Program-made: the position numbers and the translations under genes | The notes under the pieces: model-generated | The model's database searches: none | Seen by the model: only the letters and a program-made list of their open reading frames with translations | What the model was told of the DNA's origin: nothing | Part shown: piece after piece, positions 31,837 to 43,098 of the stretch | How positions within the stretch are numbered: position 1 is the first letter of the stretch | How the letters are laid out: each line of letters opens with the position of its first letter | NCBI GenBank assembly: GCA_032719365.1 | Contig: CM064872.1 | Span: forward strand, 50,142,252-50,206,251 | Reading direction: 5' to 3' | Source: Prinsepia uniflora | Lineage: Eukaryota; Streptophyta; Magnoliopsida; Rosales; Rosaceae | DNA length: 64,000 nt

Positions 31837-34443
31837 TGTACCGATGCGAACCTTTATTATTATTATTTTATTGTGAAATGGCTATTTTTCCCCTAAAAGG
31901 GGGAAACTTTGACCTTTGACCCGGGAAATAATTAGGACTTTGGCCCTTGACCATGACGTAGATCGGGACGTCACGAATCCGTAGACAATCGGCGCATCAA
32001 AATCGGACTCGTATGAAAAAGTTATGGTCACGGAAGAGTTTTTAGCGAAATTTACGAACAGAGAACAAACGTAAATAATATTTAAATATTCAAATCTGTG
32101 CAAATCAATAGATTTAATCTGAGCCGTCGGATGAGTGACAAGTGTCACTCATCCTAGTGTTTGCTATTCCAATAAAGGTGGGCCTATGCCTATTAGTTAT
32201 TTTAAAATAATATATTTTCCCTCATTAAACCCTAGCCCTTCATTTTCCTGCCCAAATAAATCTGGGCCGTGCATTTCCTCTTCCTTTTTCTTTATTTTGC
32301 ACGATTGTATCTCTCTCACACACACATATTTCCCACCATAAAGAACACACGGCTTACTCTGCACAGACCCATCCCCAGACGACCGTCCATCCACCACTCC
32401 TGCCACCAGACCACGACCACCGTCCTCACCACCTTCATCTTCATCAACCACCATCCCATCTCTCTTCCCTCTGTCTGAAAACACAGGAGAAACCCCCCAG
32501 GCCTGAGACGGACATTCGGATCCAAGAAACCCAAACCAACTAACCCCACCTCCTCGACTTGAACCAGGACCAGGATAGGACCGCTAGCACCCTAGGAGAT
32601 CAGAGAGGCAATCGACAAGACCTACGGCGGCGACACGGCGGAGGTAAGCCGTGAAACCTGAGAAGCCCAGTTATTCCTAAAGTTTCGAATGAGCCCTTTT
32701 ACCGTCTAGGTTTTGATTCTCTTTGTGGGGACATGTTCTAGGAGCAGTGACGAGTTGAAGGGTGCTGGTTTTGATGTTGCAAGCAGACGGGACTACCTGA
32801 GAAGACAACCGGAGTAGAGCCGTGAGTTTCTTCGAGTCCCAGGTATGGATCTCATCTTTGTTTTCTATTTTTGAAGTCACATATCCGCAGAACAGACTTA
32901 GAAGATCCTTTAGGAGCAAACCATGTCGAAAATAGTGGCCATACGCGGATTCTAGAAACGGATCAAGCCGTGGGTCGACAGCGATCCGGTTTCAGTGATT
33001 CGGGTTGACCCGGTACTACAGCAGTGATGACATCATCATGCTGACGTCAGTAGTGACATAATGATGACGTCATCATGTCAGAAAATGTCAGACCAGGGAC
33101 CAACCAAAGAGTAACACGTGTCCTCTGACATGTGTCAGAGATGACATCAGCATTGACGTCATGCTGACGTCAGCAACACTGTAACAACGTTGACCACGCA
33201 TTGATTAGGCACGTGGGGGCGCGTGTAAAGAGTAATTTGGGTGGAGCCGGTACCATTTTCAAGGTTTCGATGATACGAATCCAATAACAGTGGTTTCGTG
33301 TCGATCGGAGATCGTTAGGACGGTCAAAATGGGGTTTGAAGCCTCAGGAATAGTGCCCGGGCTATGTTTTTGGGACGAATCTATTCTAGGGTTTTAGTAT
33401 TGAACTAGTAGGGTCCTTCAGTGACTCTTGGACATGTTAATACAGGTTTTAGGCAGTCTTTGAGGAGCGAGGACCGTGTGTGATTGGGCAATTTGATTTC
33501 TAAAAGGATTGCATACATAAACTGTTTTACTATTCCATGTTATGATTTAGATGGGTACTATATGGGTACTATATGGGGATGCTTATTACATATTATGATG
33601 TTTTGGGCATGAGATCCATCTGCATTATATATGGGATGTTTTTCAGAGATGTCTGTGGGACACAGGGTAACTGTACTATTATTGTGTTGTACTTTCTAGC
33701 TTTCTATCTTGTCTCCTCCAGGGAGGGTCGTTGGCCTGGGTGGACCCTGGAGTAGTCACGGGGCACTGATTGAGAGGAGTTGGCCCTGGAGTAGTCATCG
33801 GGCGGTGACCGGGATACCGGCACTGGTGGACCTAGGGGAGTTCTCGGGCTTGAGACCCCGAGTGGCAACGCGTTGCCTTAGAACTGTGACATCATTATTA
33901 GGCATCGTGGATGCCGGGGTTGGGTTTTACAGTGCACTAGTATGTTGGTTTTTCCCTTTTGATTATTATATGATTCTATGGTTATAATTTTATTATGATA
34001 CTATGTTTACTTCAATGCATGCAAGATTTGGAAAACGGAGGGGTAAAACCTTATGATTTACTTTATTATTAAATTGATTTATAAACTATTTATTTTCGGC
34101 TCACTCACTCTTTAAATGTTTTACTGACCCCTCCAGGCCGTGACACGGAATTAGAGGAGGATCCGGTGGACGAGGCTTAGTCTAGTTCGTTGTGCACCTG
34201 TACACCCCAAGTGGGTAGTTTGAGCACCAAATAATGTACCCTGACTATTGCGCTCATGTTTTGTATTGAACTATCCCTAGTCTGACAGCTTATTACTCTA
34301 AACTATGTTGTTGAACGTTATGTATTTAATTTGAAGTATTTTGTTTTCGAGTAAGGGTACTTTTGGTATGTTTGGAGTCGTTGTTAGACGGGAGAGGGAC
34401 ACGTCCCCGGGTGGTCCCAGTGGGATTGGGACGGGTCCTGTCA
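31837..34443 (+). repeat. 3' LTR of element F
   Basis: 2607 bp from TGTACCGATGCG to GGGTCCTGTCA. It carries a palindrome at 32130-32153, GTAAGC at 32644-32649, TGACGTCA-like sites at about 33035-33180, CACTCAC at about 34103 and CCCTCCAG at about 34129. It is well diverged from the 5' LTR, so F is much older than E. A weak purine tract (about 31818-31836) precedes it. Confidence 0.88.
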
Positions 34444-35223
34444 GTGACCGTAGGGAGTGATCATCCATAAGGAGTGCTAAGGCTTTGTAGCAATGCTTTG
34501 GAAACTTATTGTTCCAAATAAGTTAAAGATGTTCGGCTAAAGATCTAGCTTGGAAATCCTCCCTACTTCCCTGAATCTCTTTACTCGTAAAGTGGTGGTG
34601 TCTATTGCTTTCGGTTTGGTAAAAAAAATGGAGGATACATTTCATGCTTTGTGGGATTGTAAATTCAATTAGAGGCTTTTGCAAGTAATCGATCTTTCTC
34701 ATAGTAAATTGTTCGTTCATGGACGTTTTTTTTTGTGCTATTTGAGTTGGTTATGAAAAATTTCTCTCAGATGGACCCTAAGAAATTTCTTTATATTTTC
34801 TCCTATGCTTGGACTTCCCGTAATAATACCTTCATGGTGGCCTAGGTAAGAAGGGAAAGGAGGGTGTGGATGGAGCCATAGTGGCTTATGTCGAGTTTTG
34901 GGGTGTTGCTCATCTGTCTAAACCGGATGCGGTTGTACGCCATGTACGGTGGTCTAAACACCCCTTCCCCTCCCCCCCCCCCCCCCCATCTTTTCAAAAT
35001 TTGAATTGTGATGGTGTTGTCTACGTTGCTGGGTTGGATATGGTGAGGATTTTTTTTGGGGGATGTGAGGGAGGGGGGATGGCCTGGGGTGATACAAAAT
35101 GATATGGGTAGGTGCTTGCGGGCTTTACAGGGCCGAGGCCTCCCAGGCTTGCCACTTATTTTAGTTGAGTTGGAAGTTATTAAGATGACGTGGGGAGGGT
35201 GCTTGCGATTTCTGCAGGGCCGA
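34444..35223 (+). pseudogene. LINE ORF2 fragment 6: zinc-binding RT domain and RNase H
   Basis: LWKLIVPNKLKMFG (about 34490-34535) is the start of the zinc-binding RT C-terminal domain of plant L1 proteins. HALWDCKFN follows near 34648. A terminal RNase H start, NLNCDGVVYVAG (about 35000-35035), lies after a C-run. It is decayed by stops. The 3' end of the LINE and any poly(A) tail are not visible because LTR I begins at 35224. Confidence 0.75.
34971..34987 (+). repeat. Poly(C) run
   Basis: A C-run of about 16 bases within the LINE remnant, prone to slippage. Confidence 0.9.
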
Positions 35224-36048
35224 TGTAACGGTTGAGTTCTGGCCGGGTAAGGATCACTGGTCAAACGACCCGTTACAATCAAATGGGTTGACCCATTTGA
35301 GGTTGAAGGTGATGACGTGGTGGTCCACGTCATCATTGTCATGCCACATGGCCAAGTGTCAATCTAGTCAACAACTAACTTGGCAGTGCTACGTCAAACT
35401 TGCTAGACCACGTGAACCAGTGTGGTGGTGCTACGTGGCAGTGTGTCAGCACCTATCATAGCTGATGTGGCAGTCCACAATTCAAATGACGTGAGCAGGT
35501 GATGTGGCAGTGTTAGAGCATGACACGTGGCATCAATCAGTGAGTTCCACGTGTCCAGTTGTTAGATGTCAGACCTGTTAGGTTGACGTCAGCCAGGGGC
35601 TGACGTCAACAGCTTACGTCAGCTTTGACCGCTATTGATCGGACTTTGATTGAAACATGAGGGCGAGTCGACACAAAATTTGAGGTTAAATCTATCTTGT
35701 TCGAAAGGCTTCGATGATCTGAATAAAATGGTGGTGGTTTCAGGTCGATTGGAGAACGTTTGATAGGTCATTTGAAGGTTTTTAGCCTCGGGAAGGGTGT
35801 TTGAGACGTGTTTTAGATTCCGAGATAGTTAGGGGTTTTTGATATGGCCATGTATAGGTTGATAGTGATACTTGGATGTGGTTTGGACAGGCTCGAACGT
35901 CCCAGAGGCGTTGGATTAGGCTCGTAGTGGCTTACGACGTGGATTGCGAGCGCGCAGCTTGGACGGTCTGCGAGTGGACTTTAATTTCTAAATGATGCAT
36001 TCATATAGATATGCTTTAATGATTTATGAATATGGTTGAAATTCCCGG
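35224..36048 (+). repeat. Tekay-related LTR fragment (I), left part
   Basis: Starts TGTAACGGTT and carries GGACAGG...GGACGGTCTGCGAGTGGAC (about 35885-35979), matching the C/D LTR family around 39375-39473. It also has two adjacent palindromes (35279-35300 and 35310-35335) and many ACGTG cores. Cassandra interrupts it at 36049. It resumes at 36989 for 32 bases and is then cut by element B. Confidence 0.75.
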
Positions 36049-36374
36049 TGTAAGACCCGTGTCCTGGAGGGAACGGTGAACGATGCCACATTCTTGCCAA
36101 GGGGGAATGGTTTGGGAGGGGAATGGTGGTGTGCCTTAAAGGTGTAGGCACACACCTATCTTGCGCGAGGCCTCTTAGGAGTTCACTGGCTTTGGATTCC
36201 GGGGGAACTCCAAAGTTAAGCGAGTGGAGGCTAGTGCAATCCCATGATGGGAGACCGCCTGGGAAGTTGCACCGTGAGCTCCCGAAAACAAAATCGTGAG
36301 GGCAAGGAGGCCCAAAATGAACAATACCGTGCTAGAAGAGTTGGATCCTAACCGAGGAAGGTCGGGTCCTAACA
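36049..36374 (+). repeat. Cassandra 5' LTR with 5S-like core
   Basis: 326 bp, TGTAAGACCCG to GGGTCCTAACA. The core (about 36205-36275) reads GGAACTCCAAAGTTAAGCG ... GATGGGAGACCGCCTGGGAAG and aligns with the A-box to C-box part of plant 5S rRNA. It may be transcribed by RNA polymerase III, but this copy reads GGGAGACC where 5S has GGGTGACC. Confidence 0.92.
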
Positions 36375-36377
36375 GAA

Positions 36378-36390
36378 TGGTATCAGAGCC
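36378..36390 (+). other. Cassandra primer binding site
   Basis: TGGTATCAGAGCC lies three bases after the 5' LTR, the initiator tRNA-Met type. A purine-rich GGGGGGTGGA (about 36435-36444) just before the 3' LTR is the polypurine tract. Confidence 0.92.
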
Positions 36391-36445
36391 AGACCCCCAC
36401 TAGGAAGTGTGCGAGCGTGGACACTGGGCCCTAAGGGGGGTGGAT

Positions 36446-36988
36446 TGTAATACCTGTGTCCTGGAGGGAACGGTGAACGATCCCACATTCCTGCGAGGGG
36501 GGAATGGTCCGGGTGGGGAATAGTGGTGTGCCTTAAAGGTGTAGGCACACACCTATCTATTGCGAGGCCTCTTGAGAGCTCACTAGCTTTGGATTTCGGT
36601 GGAAATCCAAAGTTAAGCGAGTGAAGGCTAGTGCAATCCCATGATGGGTGACCCACTCGGAAGTTGCACTGTGAGCTCTCGGGAATAAAACCATGCGGGC
36701 TGGGCTGGTTCGGCCAATGAGTCCAGAGGGGACAATATCGTGTTAAATAGAGTGGGTCACTGCCCAACTCTAGTCTAAACGAAGCCTTTTGGGAGCTCAG
36801 TGGCTTTGGGTTCGGTTGGAACTTCAAAGTTAAGCGAGTTGAGGTTGGTGCAAGTCCATGATGGGTGACCCTCTGGGACATTGCACTGTGAGCTCCCGAA
36901 AACAAAACCGTGAGCGCAAGGAGGCCCAAAGTGGACAATATCGTGCTAGATGAGTTGGATCCTGACCGAGGAAGGTCGAGTCCTAACA
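36446..36988 (+). repeat. Cassandra 3' LTR with two 5S-like units
   Basis: 543 bp. The first part (36446 to about 36780) is a diverged LTR with one 5S-like core (about 36600-36672). The second part (about 36781-36988) repeats the LTR from GAAGCCTTTTGGGAGCTC to the end, with another core (about 36820-36892). The 5' LTR has one core only. Confidence 0.88.
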
Positions 36989-37020
36989 CCCGGTTTATTT
37001 ATAGTTTTGAATGAGGTATT
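36989..37020 (+). repeat. LTR fragment I, right part
   Basis: 32 bases between the Cassandra target duplication and the start of element B. They continue LTR I after Cassandra. The last bases, GGTATT, happen to match those before the 3' LTR of B. Confidence 0.5.
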
Positions 37021-37837
37021 TGATAGGTCTTTAATTAAGTATTATTTTATATTATTTTATACCCTTTATACTTGACTTTTAATATTAAAATAATAAATAA
37101 TTAGATAAAATAATTTATTTTGTGTTATTTTTGTTTAAATAAATAAAGTTTGTAATTTGGAGCATTTTGGCGAAAGAATCGTCTCGATCGGAATTATAAC
37201 GAAGAAATTATGGACGAAATTCGGTGGAAATATTAATTAAGTTAAATTAATTAAATTTTCATTTCATTTCTGCAGCCCAAACCCATATTAATTACAAACC
37301 CAGCCCAGAAGCCCATCAGCCCATCAGCCCGCCAGCCCAGAAAACCAAGGAATCGGCCCATTCCAGCCCAGCCCATACGCACGGCCCAAGTGCGCATCAC
37401 AGGCGCTGCAGCCCACAGACCCGTCGGCAAGAGGCTACCGAAGCCTCTGTCTCACGATCGGCGCGCGCCTGCTGAACGCTAGTGCTTCTCTTCAGCGCCG
37501 CCCAGCTGAAGCTTCCTCCTTCTGATCAGCAGCTGCCCGCGCCGAACCCATTTCAGCCACTTCCAGCCACTTTCCAGCCCAAATTATGCCACTTTACAAC
37601 TAAAACCACCTCTAAACATCATCACAAATCTTCATTATTCATCATTCCACTATTCCACATTTTTATTTTATTTTTTATTTTTTTGGTAACTTTTTCACCC
37701 TATAAATAGGGTTTCATTTCACTTGTTGAAATACAACTTCTTTGAGGCACACATTTGAGCCTTTTTTTGAGAGAAACTTTGCCAAAATATTTCCAATACA
37801 AGACTTAGAGTTTGAGTCCGTTATCCCGAGTTTATTT
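37021..37837 (+). repeat. 5' LTR of B, left part
   Basis: Begins TGATAGGTCTTTAATTAAG, as at 55267. It is rich in CAGCCCA tracts (about 37275-37420), then has the TATA motif CCCTATAAATAGGG (37699-37712). Solo LTR C is inserted 130 bases downstream of the TATA box. Confidence 0.92.
37701..37708 (+). promoter_or_regulatory. TATA box of the 5' LTR of B
   Basis: TATAAATA in the context CACCC...GGG, repeated at 55958-55965 in the 3' LTR. Confidence 0.65.
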
Positions 37838-40800
37838 TGTAACGACCCGTCCCGAATTCCAAAATTAGATTAGTGACTAATCGCGATTAGAGAGGTTAAT
37901 CCATGATTAGTTAGGCGAAATCGGACGAACGATGCAAAATGACCGTTTTGCCCCTAGCGTGGGTAAACCGTTGACTTTTCATTCGGGTGGTCAAATGAAC
38001 TTCGATCGATGATCGTGGCGTAGTTTAGGCCGTCACGAGTTCATAGACAGGTGGAACGTTCAATTCCGACGTTCGAGGAAGAAGTTATGACGTTCGGAAG
38101 TTTAGGGGCATTTTGGTAATTATGGTTAAAAGGAGTCAAATGTTGACTTTTTGACCGAGAGGTCCAATGACCGAGGGCCGAGGACCGTTATGTAGATCGG
38201 GACGATACGAATCCATAGACAGGCGGCATGCTGAAATCGGATTTCGAACAGGGAAGTTATAGGTCACGGAAGTTCGGTTTCACTATGCATGTACTTCGAG
38301 ACGGTGATGATTTGGCAAATTCTGATTGGCCAGATATTTTGAGTGGGTCCCATGGATGAGTGACAAGTGTCACTTATCCCATTGGTCCAAACCCCTAAAA
38401 TGTGGATATAGTTTAATTAAATAATAATATTTGGATTATTTTATAATTAATCTATCCTACAATTAATCCTAGCCCTCCATTCCAAATTCATCTTTAAATC
38501 CACACCACTCATCTAATCTATCTCACTTCTCTCATTAGCCATCAAACATCATCACCTTCATCAAACTTCATTTCTTCATTTCCTCACAAAAAACCGGAAC
38601 ACCCCATATACCTTCATTTCCTTCATTTTCTCTCTAACATACAAACACACTTCACCATCCCTCTTATGAGCTCGTGAGTGACCGTGTGAGGAGCGTGAGA
38701 GGCTGAGGACCGAGAGGCTGGACGGTGGCTCACGGTGGTGGCCACGGTGGAGAGAACCCGTGAGGTAAGAAAATATTCAAATTTCGAAACTTAGTTTTTA
38801 TTGGTTTTTGTTCGATTCTAAGGATTGAGAAATATTTCTTGGGACAATAGGAAGCTAATAGGATTGTTTTTGAAGGTTGGAATGGCTGGGAATGACCGTG
38901 AACGGCGGGGGAAAATCGGACCGCCATAGCCAAGCTTGGAAGATACGGTTTTGGTGGTTTTTGTTCCGTTTTAATAGCTAAAACAATTGGAAATGAGGTT
39001 AGGATGATATAGGGATTAAAAGGGAACTAAATGGACTAAAAATAGTTGAGTTTAGGCGCTGAACCGGTCCAGGCCGGTTCAGTTGCAGGTGAACCGGTTC
39101 GTCTAAGGTTAGGGATGATGAACAGTGCACAACCCATTCTAGGGGCGCGTGAGGGCACGTGAACAGTAATTTGGGAAAGTGTTCAACATACGAAATCTTC
39201 TATTCGATATAATGAACATTTTGGGACTGGTTTCGTGTCGATCGGACATCGTCTCGATATGTTTCGGGGCATCAGAAAGTTTAGGCTCGGTTTAAAAATA
39301 GTTAAAAATGTCGGAAAATTACGGGACTTTGGTAGGAGGTTAATAAGGTAGTTAGTAACCTTTTATTACGATTTGGACAGGTTCGGGAGTCCCGGTGATG
39401 GTGATTGGCTCGGGAGAGCCGTATATGACCCTACGTAAATAGAGGCGGCAGCTCGGACGGTCTGTGAGTGGACCTTGTTTTCTAAATTGGTGCATGCATA
39501 AATGTTTATTATATGTTTTTATACATGTTTTATGATGCCATGAGTGCATTTGAATGTGGTTACATATAGGCACGTATTTCGAGGTTTCGGCCTTATACGG
39601 TGTTTATACGGGTCTGTATTTCCTTATTGGTTTTAATGAATTGGATTTGGATTTCAAAAGGATAAACTCGGGTATGAGACCCATTTAGTTTGGTCTCGGG
39701 CATACGACCTCAGATATCGGGCGCGGTGCCCAGCTGATGTCTTATGTTCGGGCACGAGACCAGGTTACTTTACGATTTGATTTCAGGTCAGGGAACCTTA
39801 AATGGATTTCCCGGTTCATGACGGTTTATGGGAACCGACATGAACCCTTGTTATGGTATCATGGTTCATGACGGATTATGGGGATCGGCATGAACCCTGG
39901 TTATGTTATGATGGTACATGACGGTTTATGGGAACCGGTATGTTATGTTATTATGGTGCATGACGGTTTATGGGAACCGGACATGGAGGATATGGTCTAT
40001 ATGTATATGAACTGGATATTATGGATCATGACGGTTCGAGGGAACCGGGCATGGATATTTGTATTGTGTATATATATATATATATATATATGCATATACC
40101 TTCCTTTACTTCTATTATCTTCTCCGGGGAGGGTCATTGGCCTGGGTGGACCCCGGAGTAGTCACGGAGCACCGACTGAGTGGAGTCACCCCCAGTTGGG
40201 TTCCTTACTCTCAGGAAGGCTATGGTTACTATACCTCGAGTAGGATAAGTGGTCTGCGGACATTGACCTTGACTTTGAGAAGACTCGGATTGAGACCCGG
40301 GTAGCAAGCATGTAGCTTTGGATACCGTGACAAGATTGGTTGTGTGACTTATATGTATATATGATATATATATTATGATATATGAGATGTGATGTGTGGT
40401 TACATAGGTTTTGGCCAGTGGCCCGTATGGTTGAATCTTTATGATTCTTTGATATGTGGTGTGCACAGGTGTGCACAGGATTGAGCAGTGGCTCGTGTAT
40501 GTTTATGGTTATGGGCTGAGTCCCTTATTGGTTTCTTATGGATTTGGGCAGTGGCCCGTATGGTCGATTTCATTGTGGTCCTTTCGACCTTGGTTTATTT
40601 CCAATTTGGGCTTAGTTCCCACATGTGGTCCATTGGTTAAATGGTTTTCGAATGCATGCATGCTTTTTAGTGAAAGGTACAAATGTCTTTATGGAAATGT
40701 TTTTATAAACTCTTGGTTTTGTCCACTCACAGCTTTTAATGTTTTGACTGCCCTTTAGGTTGACATCGAATATGGACTGTAGCAGAGACCGAGATATCAC

Positions 40801-40938
40801 ATACCTCCTCCGGATCCTGGCGTACTCTGATAGCCCGGGAGGGCAAAGGTCGGAAATATTTCCTTGTCTGACACTTCGTGTCAGACGGGAGCAGGTCATC
40901 CCGCATTAATTCCGGGGGGAATGGGATGGGTCCTGTCA
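37838..40938 (+). mobile_element. Solo Tekay-type LTR (C)
   Basis: 3101 bp from TGTAACGACCCGTCCC to GGGTCCTGTCA with perfect tattt duplications (37833-37837 and 40939-40943). Same family as the LTR of D (55976-58975). Modules: two GACAGGYGG blocks 172 bp apart (38046 and 38218), palindrome (38355-38378), donor-like GTAAGA (38765-38770), GTGAGTGGAC (39464-39473), hairpin array (about 39665-40060), a (TA)n run (40069-40091), GTCCACTCAC (40721-40730), CCCTTTAG then GTTGACATCG, and a terminal 9-bp hairpin with a TTC loop (40866-40886). Confidence 0.95.
39806..40060 (+). repeat. Hairpin array of the C/D LTR family
   Basis: Five ~60-bp units, each built as nested inverted repeats: GGTTCATGA and CATGAACC outside, CGGTT and AACCG inside. 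D has about four units at 57985-58175. An upstream set of GGGTATGAGACCC-like hairpins lies at about 39670-39775. Confidence 0.8.
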
Positions 40939-41945
40939 TATTTCCTCTATCTTCATAAGGTTTCGTCCGCTGTCGGAGAACTGTGTGAATAACAATCCAT
41001 TGTTTTCATCCACCTTGAAAGTGTAACAATTACTCTCCATTTACTTAAACTCTTTTTTTTTTTATTGGTTTTGATTATAGTTCAATATATGTGAGGTATT
41101 TTCTTGCTAATATTTGTAAGTGTTAAATGCAATCTCCATGTGTCTTACTTTATGAATTTTAGTTATTTTATACATTTTAGTGCTTCATACTTCAATTCAA
41201 TGTTAAGTGTTTTATCCGCTGTCGGTGCAGTTAAAGTAGAATTGAAGAGACTTAATGTTGATCGTTGTCGGTGCATTCAGTAAAAAAAAAAGGTAAATCA
41301 TGTTGTAAGTGTCGGCCGCTGTCGGTGCATTTATACTATTGAAAAAATGTTTGAAGGTAATTGAGACGATTAAGGTAAAATTTCGTGATTGTTTTAATAT
41401 TTGCACTTGTTAGAGTATTGGTAAGATGTGTGTTTTAAGAAGGTCACTTGTACATAAATTAGAGTAGAAGTAAAATTAGTTTATTTATACTTTTACCTAT
41501 TTGCATGATTACAAACCTTTTCAACCCCCCCCCCCCCCCCCCCCCCCCCCCTTTATTCTTTTATTTTTTTATTTTTTTATTCTTTTAATTCTTTTATTCT
41601 TTGATTCTTTTATTCTTTCATTCCCTTATTCTTTTATTTATTGATTCTTTGATTAATTAATTCTTTAATTCTTTTATGCATTAATTTAGTAATTCTTTAT
41701 TCTCTTATTCTTTTATTCTTTTATTCTTTTAATTCTTTATTCTTTTATTATTTTATTCTTTAACTCATTAACTTATTCATTATTCTTGTATTCATTATTC
41801 TTTCACACTAACACATTATTAATGTTCCCTAATTTCCCCGTTAAGAACGATCCCTATTTACCAATACTACATCTACACAAAAAGGGTTTAAAATGCATAA
41901 CACTCAAATTCGTATTTAATTTAATGCGTAGTTTGGGCGTTGCCA
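40939..41945 (+). repeat. 5' LTR of B, right part
   Basis: Resumes after C, starting with the duplicated tattt. It has decayed copies of the GTCGGTGCA stem-loops (about 41208-41340), a 27-base C run (41525-41551), an ATTCTTT-rich stretch and an end at GTTGCCA (41945). Confidence 0.9.
41525..41551 (+). repeat. Poly(C) tract of 27 bases
   Basis: An unbroken C27 followed by a T-rich repeat. The complementary strand is G27, able to form quadruplexes. Exact length is uncertain because such runs are error-prone in sequencing. Confidence 0.9.
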
Positions 41946-41950
41946 ATTTT

Positions 41951-41968
41951 TGGCGCCGTTGCCGGGGA
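41951..41968 (+). other. Primer binding site of B (tRNA-Asp)
   Basis: TGGCGCCGTTGCCGGGGA, intact, five bases after the LTR end. It complements the 3' end of plant tRNA-Asp including CCA, and is characteristic of Athila-type elements. Confidence 0.9.
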
Positions 41969-43098
41969 AATTAAAATCATTCTTAATGTGTATATAAATT
42001 GTTTATATATAAAAATGTTCATACTTGTGAATAATGTTTACATATTGTACATGTGTTTAACTTTTATTTTTACACTATTCCATTATTCTTGTTTAACTAA
42101 CCTTATTCCATTACAGTTTATATCACTACTCTTTATTCCATTAACTTTATATTCACACTTTTTCTTTATTACATTAACTTTAAACATATTCCATTAACTT
42201 TCTTTTCCATTAATTTTATCAACTTTATGTTCCACTAACTTTATGTTTACACTTATTTTATTCTTATGTAATTAATTGTTTGTTTATGTCTTTTTAGACT
42301 TTAAATTTTTAAATGAAAGAAACAAAAAACATGGAATTAAAAAAAATATTAATAATAATAAAAATAATAATAAATTTAAAAAAATCATAAAAAAAAAACT
42401 TTATTTATCTTTGAATTTCCTAAAGTGTAAATATTGTTTCCTATTAAATGTTTTAGAGTTGCATGAATCTCAGAACCCTTTTTCTTCAAAATCTTACTTT
42501 CGGGAACAGGCAGTGCCCCTCTTATTTACTTTCTCCTTAACCCTTCATGATGTGTGGATTTCATCACCACACACCATAGACTCGAATCTATGGACATGAG
42601 GTTGGGGCGGAGCTTATAAACACTTGGGTTTGGTAATTCACTAAATCGTCATTTGGATTGATCATGGTGTCTAGGAGAGTTATGGCTGGTGACAAGTTTT
42701 GGATTAAGAAAGAGACCACCAATGGAGTATATGCCAAGCTAGCCTCGAGGTGTTCTCAAAATTATTCTTACTTCTCGCGTTACATCTATCTCAACTGGCC
42801 ATGATTTATGTTGAATGGTGGAATGGTGGTTATCAGTACGCACAGGCCGTACGCCCGGGAAAGTACTATGAGAAGCGGAAGGGGAAAGTTATTCATAACA
42901 CTCTAAAAACTCTATTTATTGCATTATTAGTTTACATTTGGCACTTGTACTTTCTTTCCATTAACGTAACTTTTTGTTAATTCTGGTTTCCATTTATGTG
43001 ATACTCTATGCAAATCTCTACTCTCTTACTCTTATTATATCTTCTTGTGTATACTTGCCTTCTAACTTGGAGTTTTGTTTTAATAGAGGTACGAACTT
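41969..43098 (+). other. Untranslated leader of B
   Basis: 1.1 kb without a credible gene. It is A/T-rich with repeated CATTAACTTTA-like stretches (about 42105-42245) and an A-rich stretch near 42310-42400. The part at 42660-42770 (GTGTCTAGGAGAGTTATGG) is shared with the interior of element A. Confidence 0.8.

Larger units (their letters stand above)
24741..34443 (+). mobile_element. Decayed Tekay-type retrotransposon (element F)
   Basis: Two LTRs of about 2.6 kb flank a collinear but heavily mutated gag-pol with a chromodomain. The same primer site as E and the same domain order identify the clade, but the LTRs belong to a different family and start with AATAACGACCC / TGTACCGATGC. The flanks ctaac and gtgac match at only three of five positions, so the target duplication is lost or the ends are a little off. 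It lies within the LINE, which resumes at 34444. Confidence 0.88.
36049..36988 (+). mobile_element. Complete Cassandra TRIM retrotransposon
   Basis: Two LTRs (36049-36374 and 36446-36988) around a 71-bp interior, with perfect cccgg duplications at 36044-36048 and 36989-36993. No protein is encoded. Cassandra is an established non-autonomous plant family whose LTRs embed a 5S rRNA-derived sequence, and mobilisation needs proteins from other elements. The 3' LTR is longer because it holds a second 5S-like unit. Confidence 0.95.

Noticed and set aside
24736..34448. Target duplication for element F
   Set aside because: The flanks ctaac and gtgac match at only three of five positions, which is not better than chance for such short words.
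34842..35342. 166-codon minus-strand open frame
   Set aside because: It spans the boundary between the LINE remnant and LTR I and crosses a C-run, so it cannot be an old gene.
36205..36275. Possible 5S rRNA gene
   Set aside because: Only the internal part resembles 5S rRNA, and it sits inside a Cassandra LTR with primer site and target duplication, so it is an element part rather than a host rRNA gene.
36369..36989. 206-codon minus-strand open frame
   Set aside because: It lies entirely across the Cassandra 3' LTR and interior, with the 5S-like sequence repeated within it. Cassandra is not known to encode protein.
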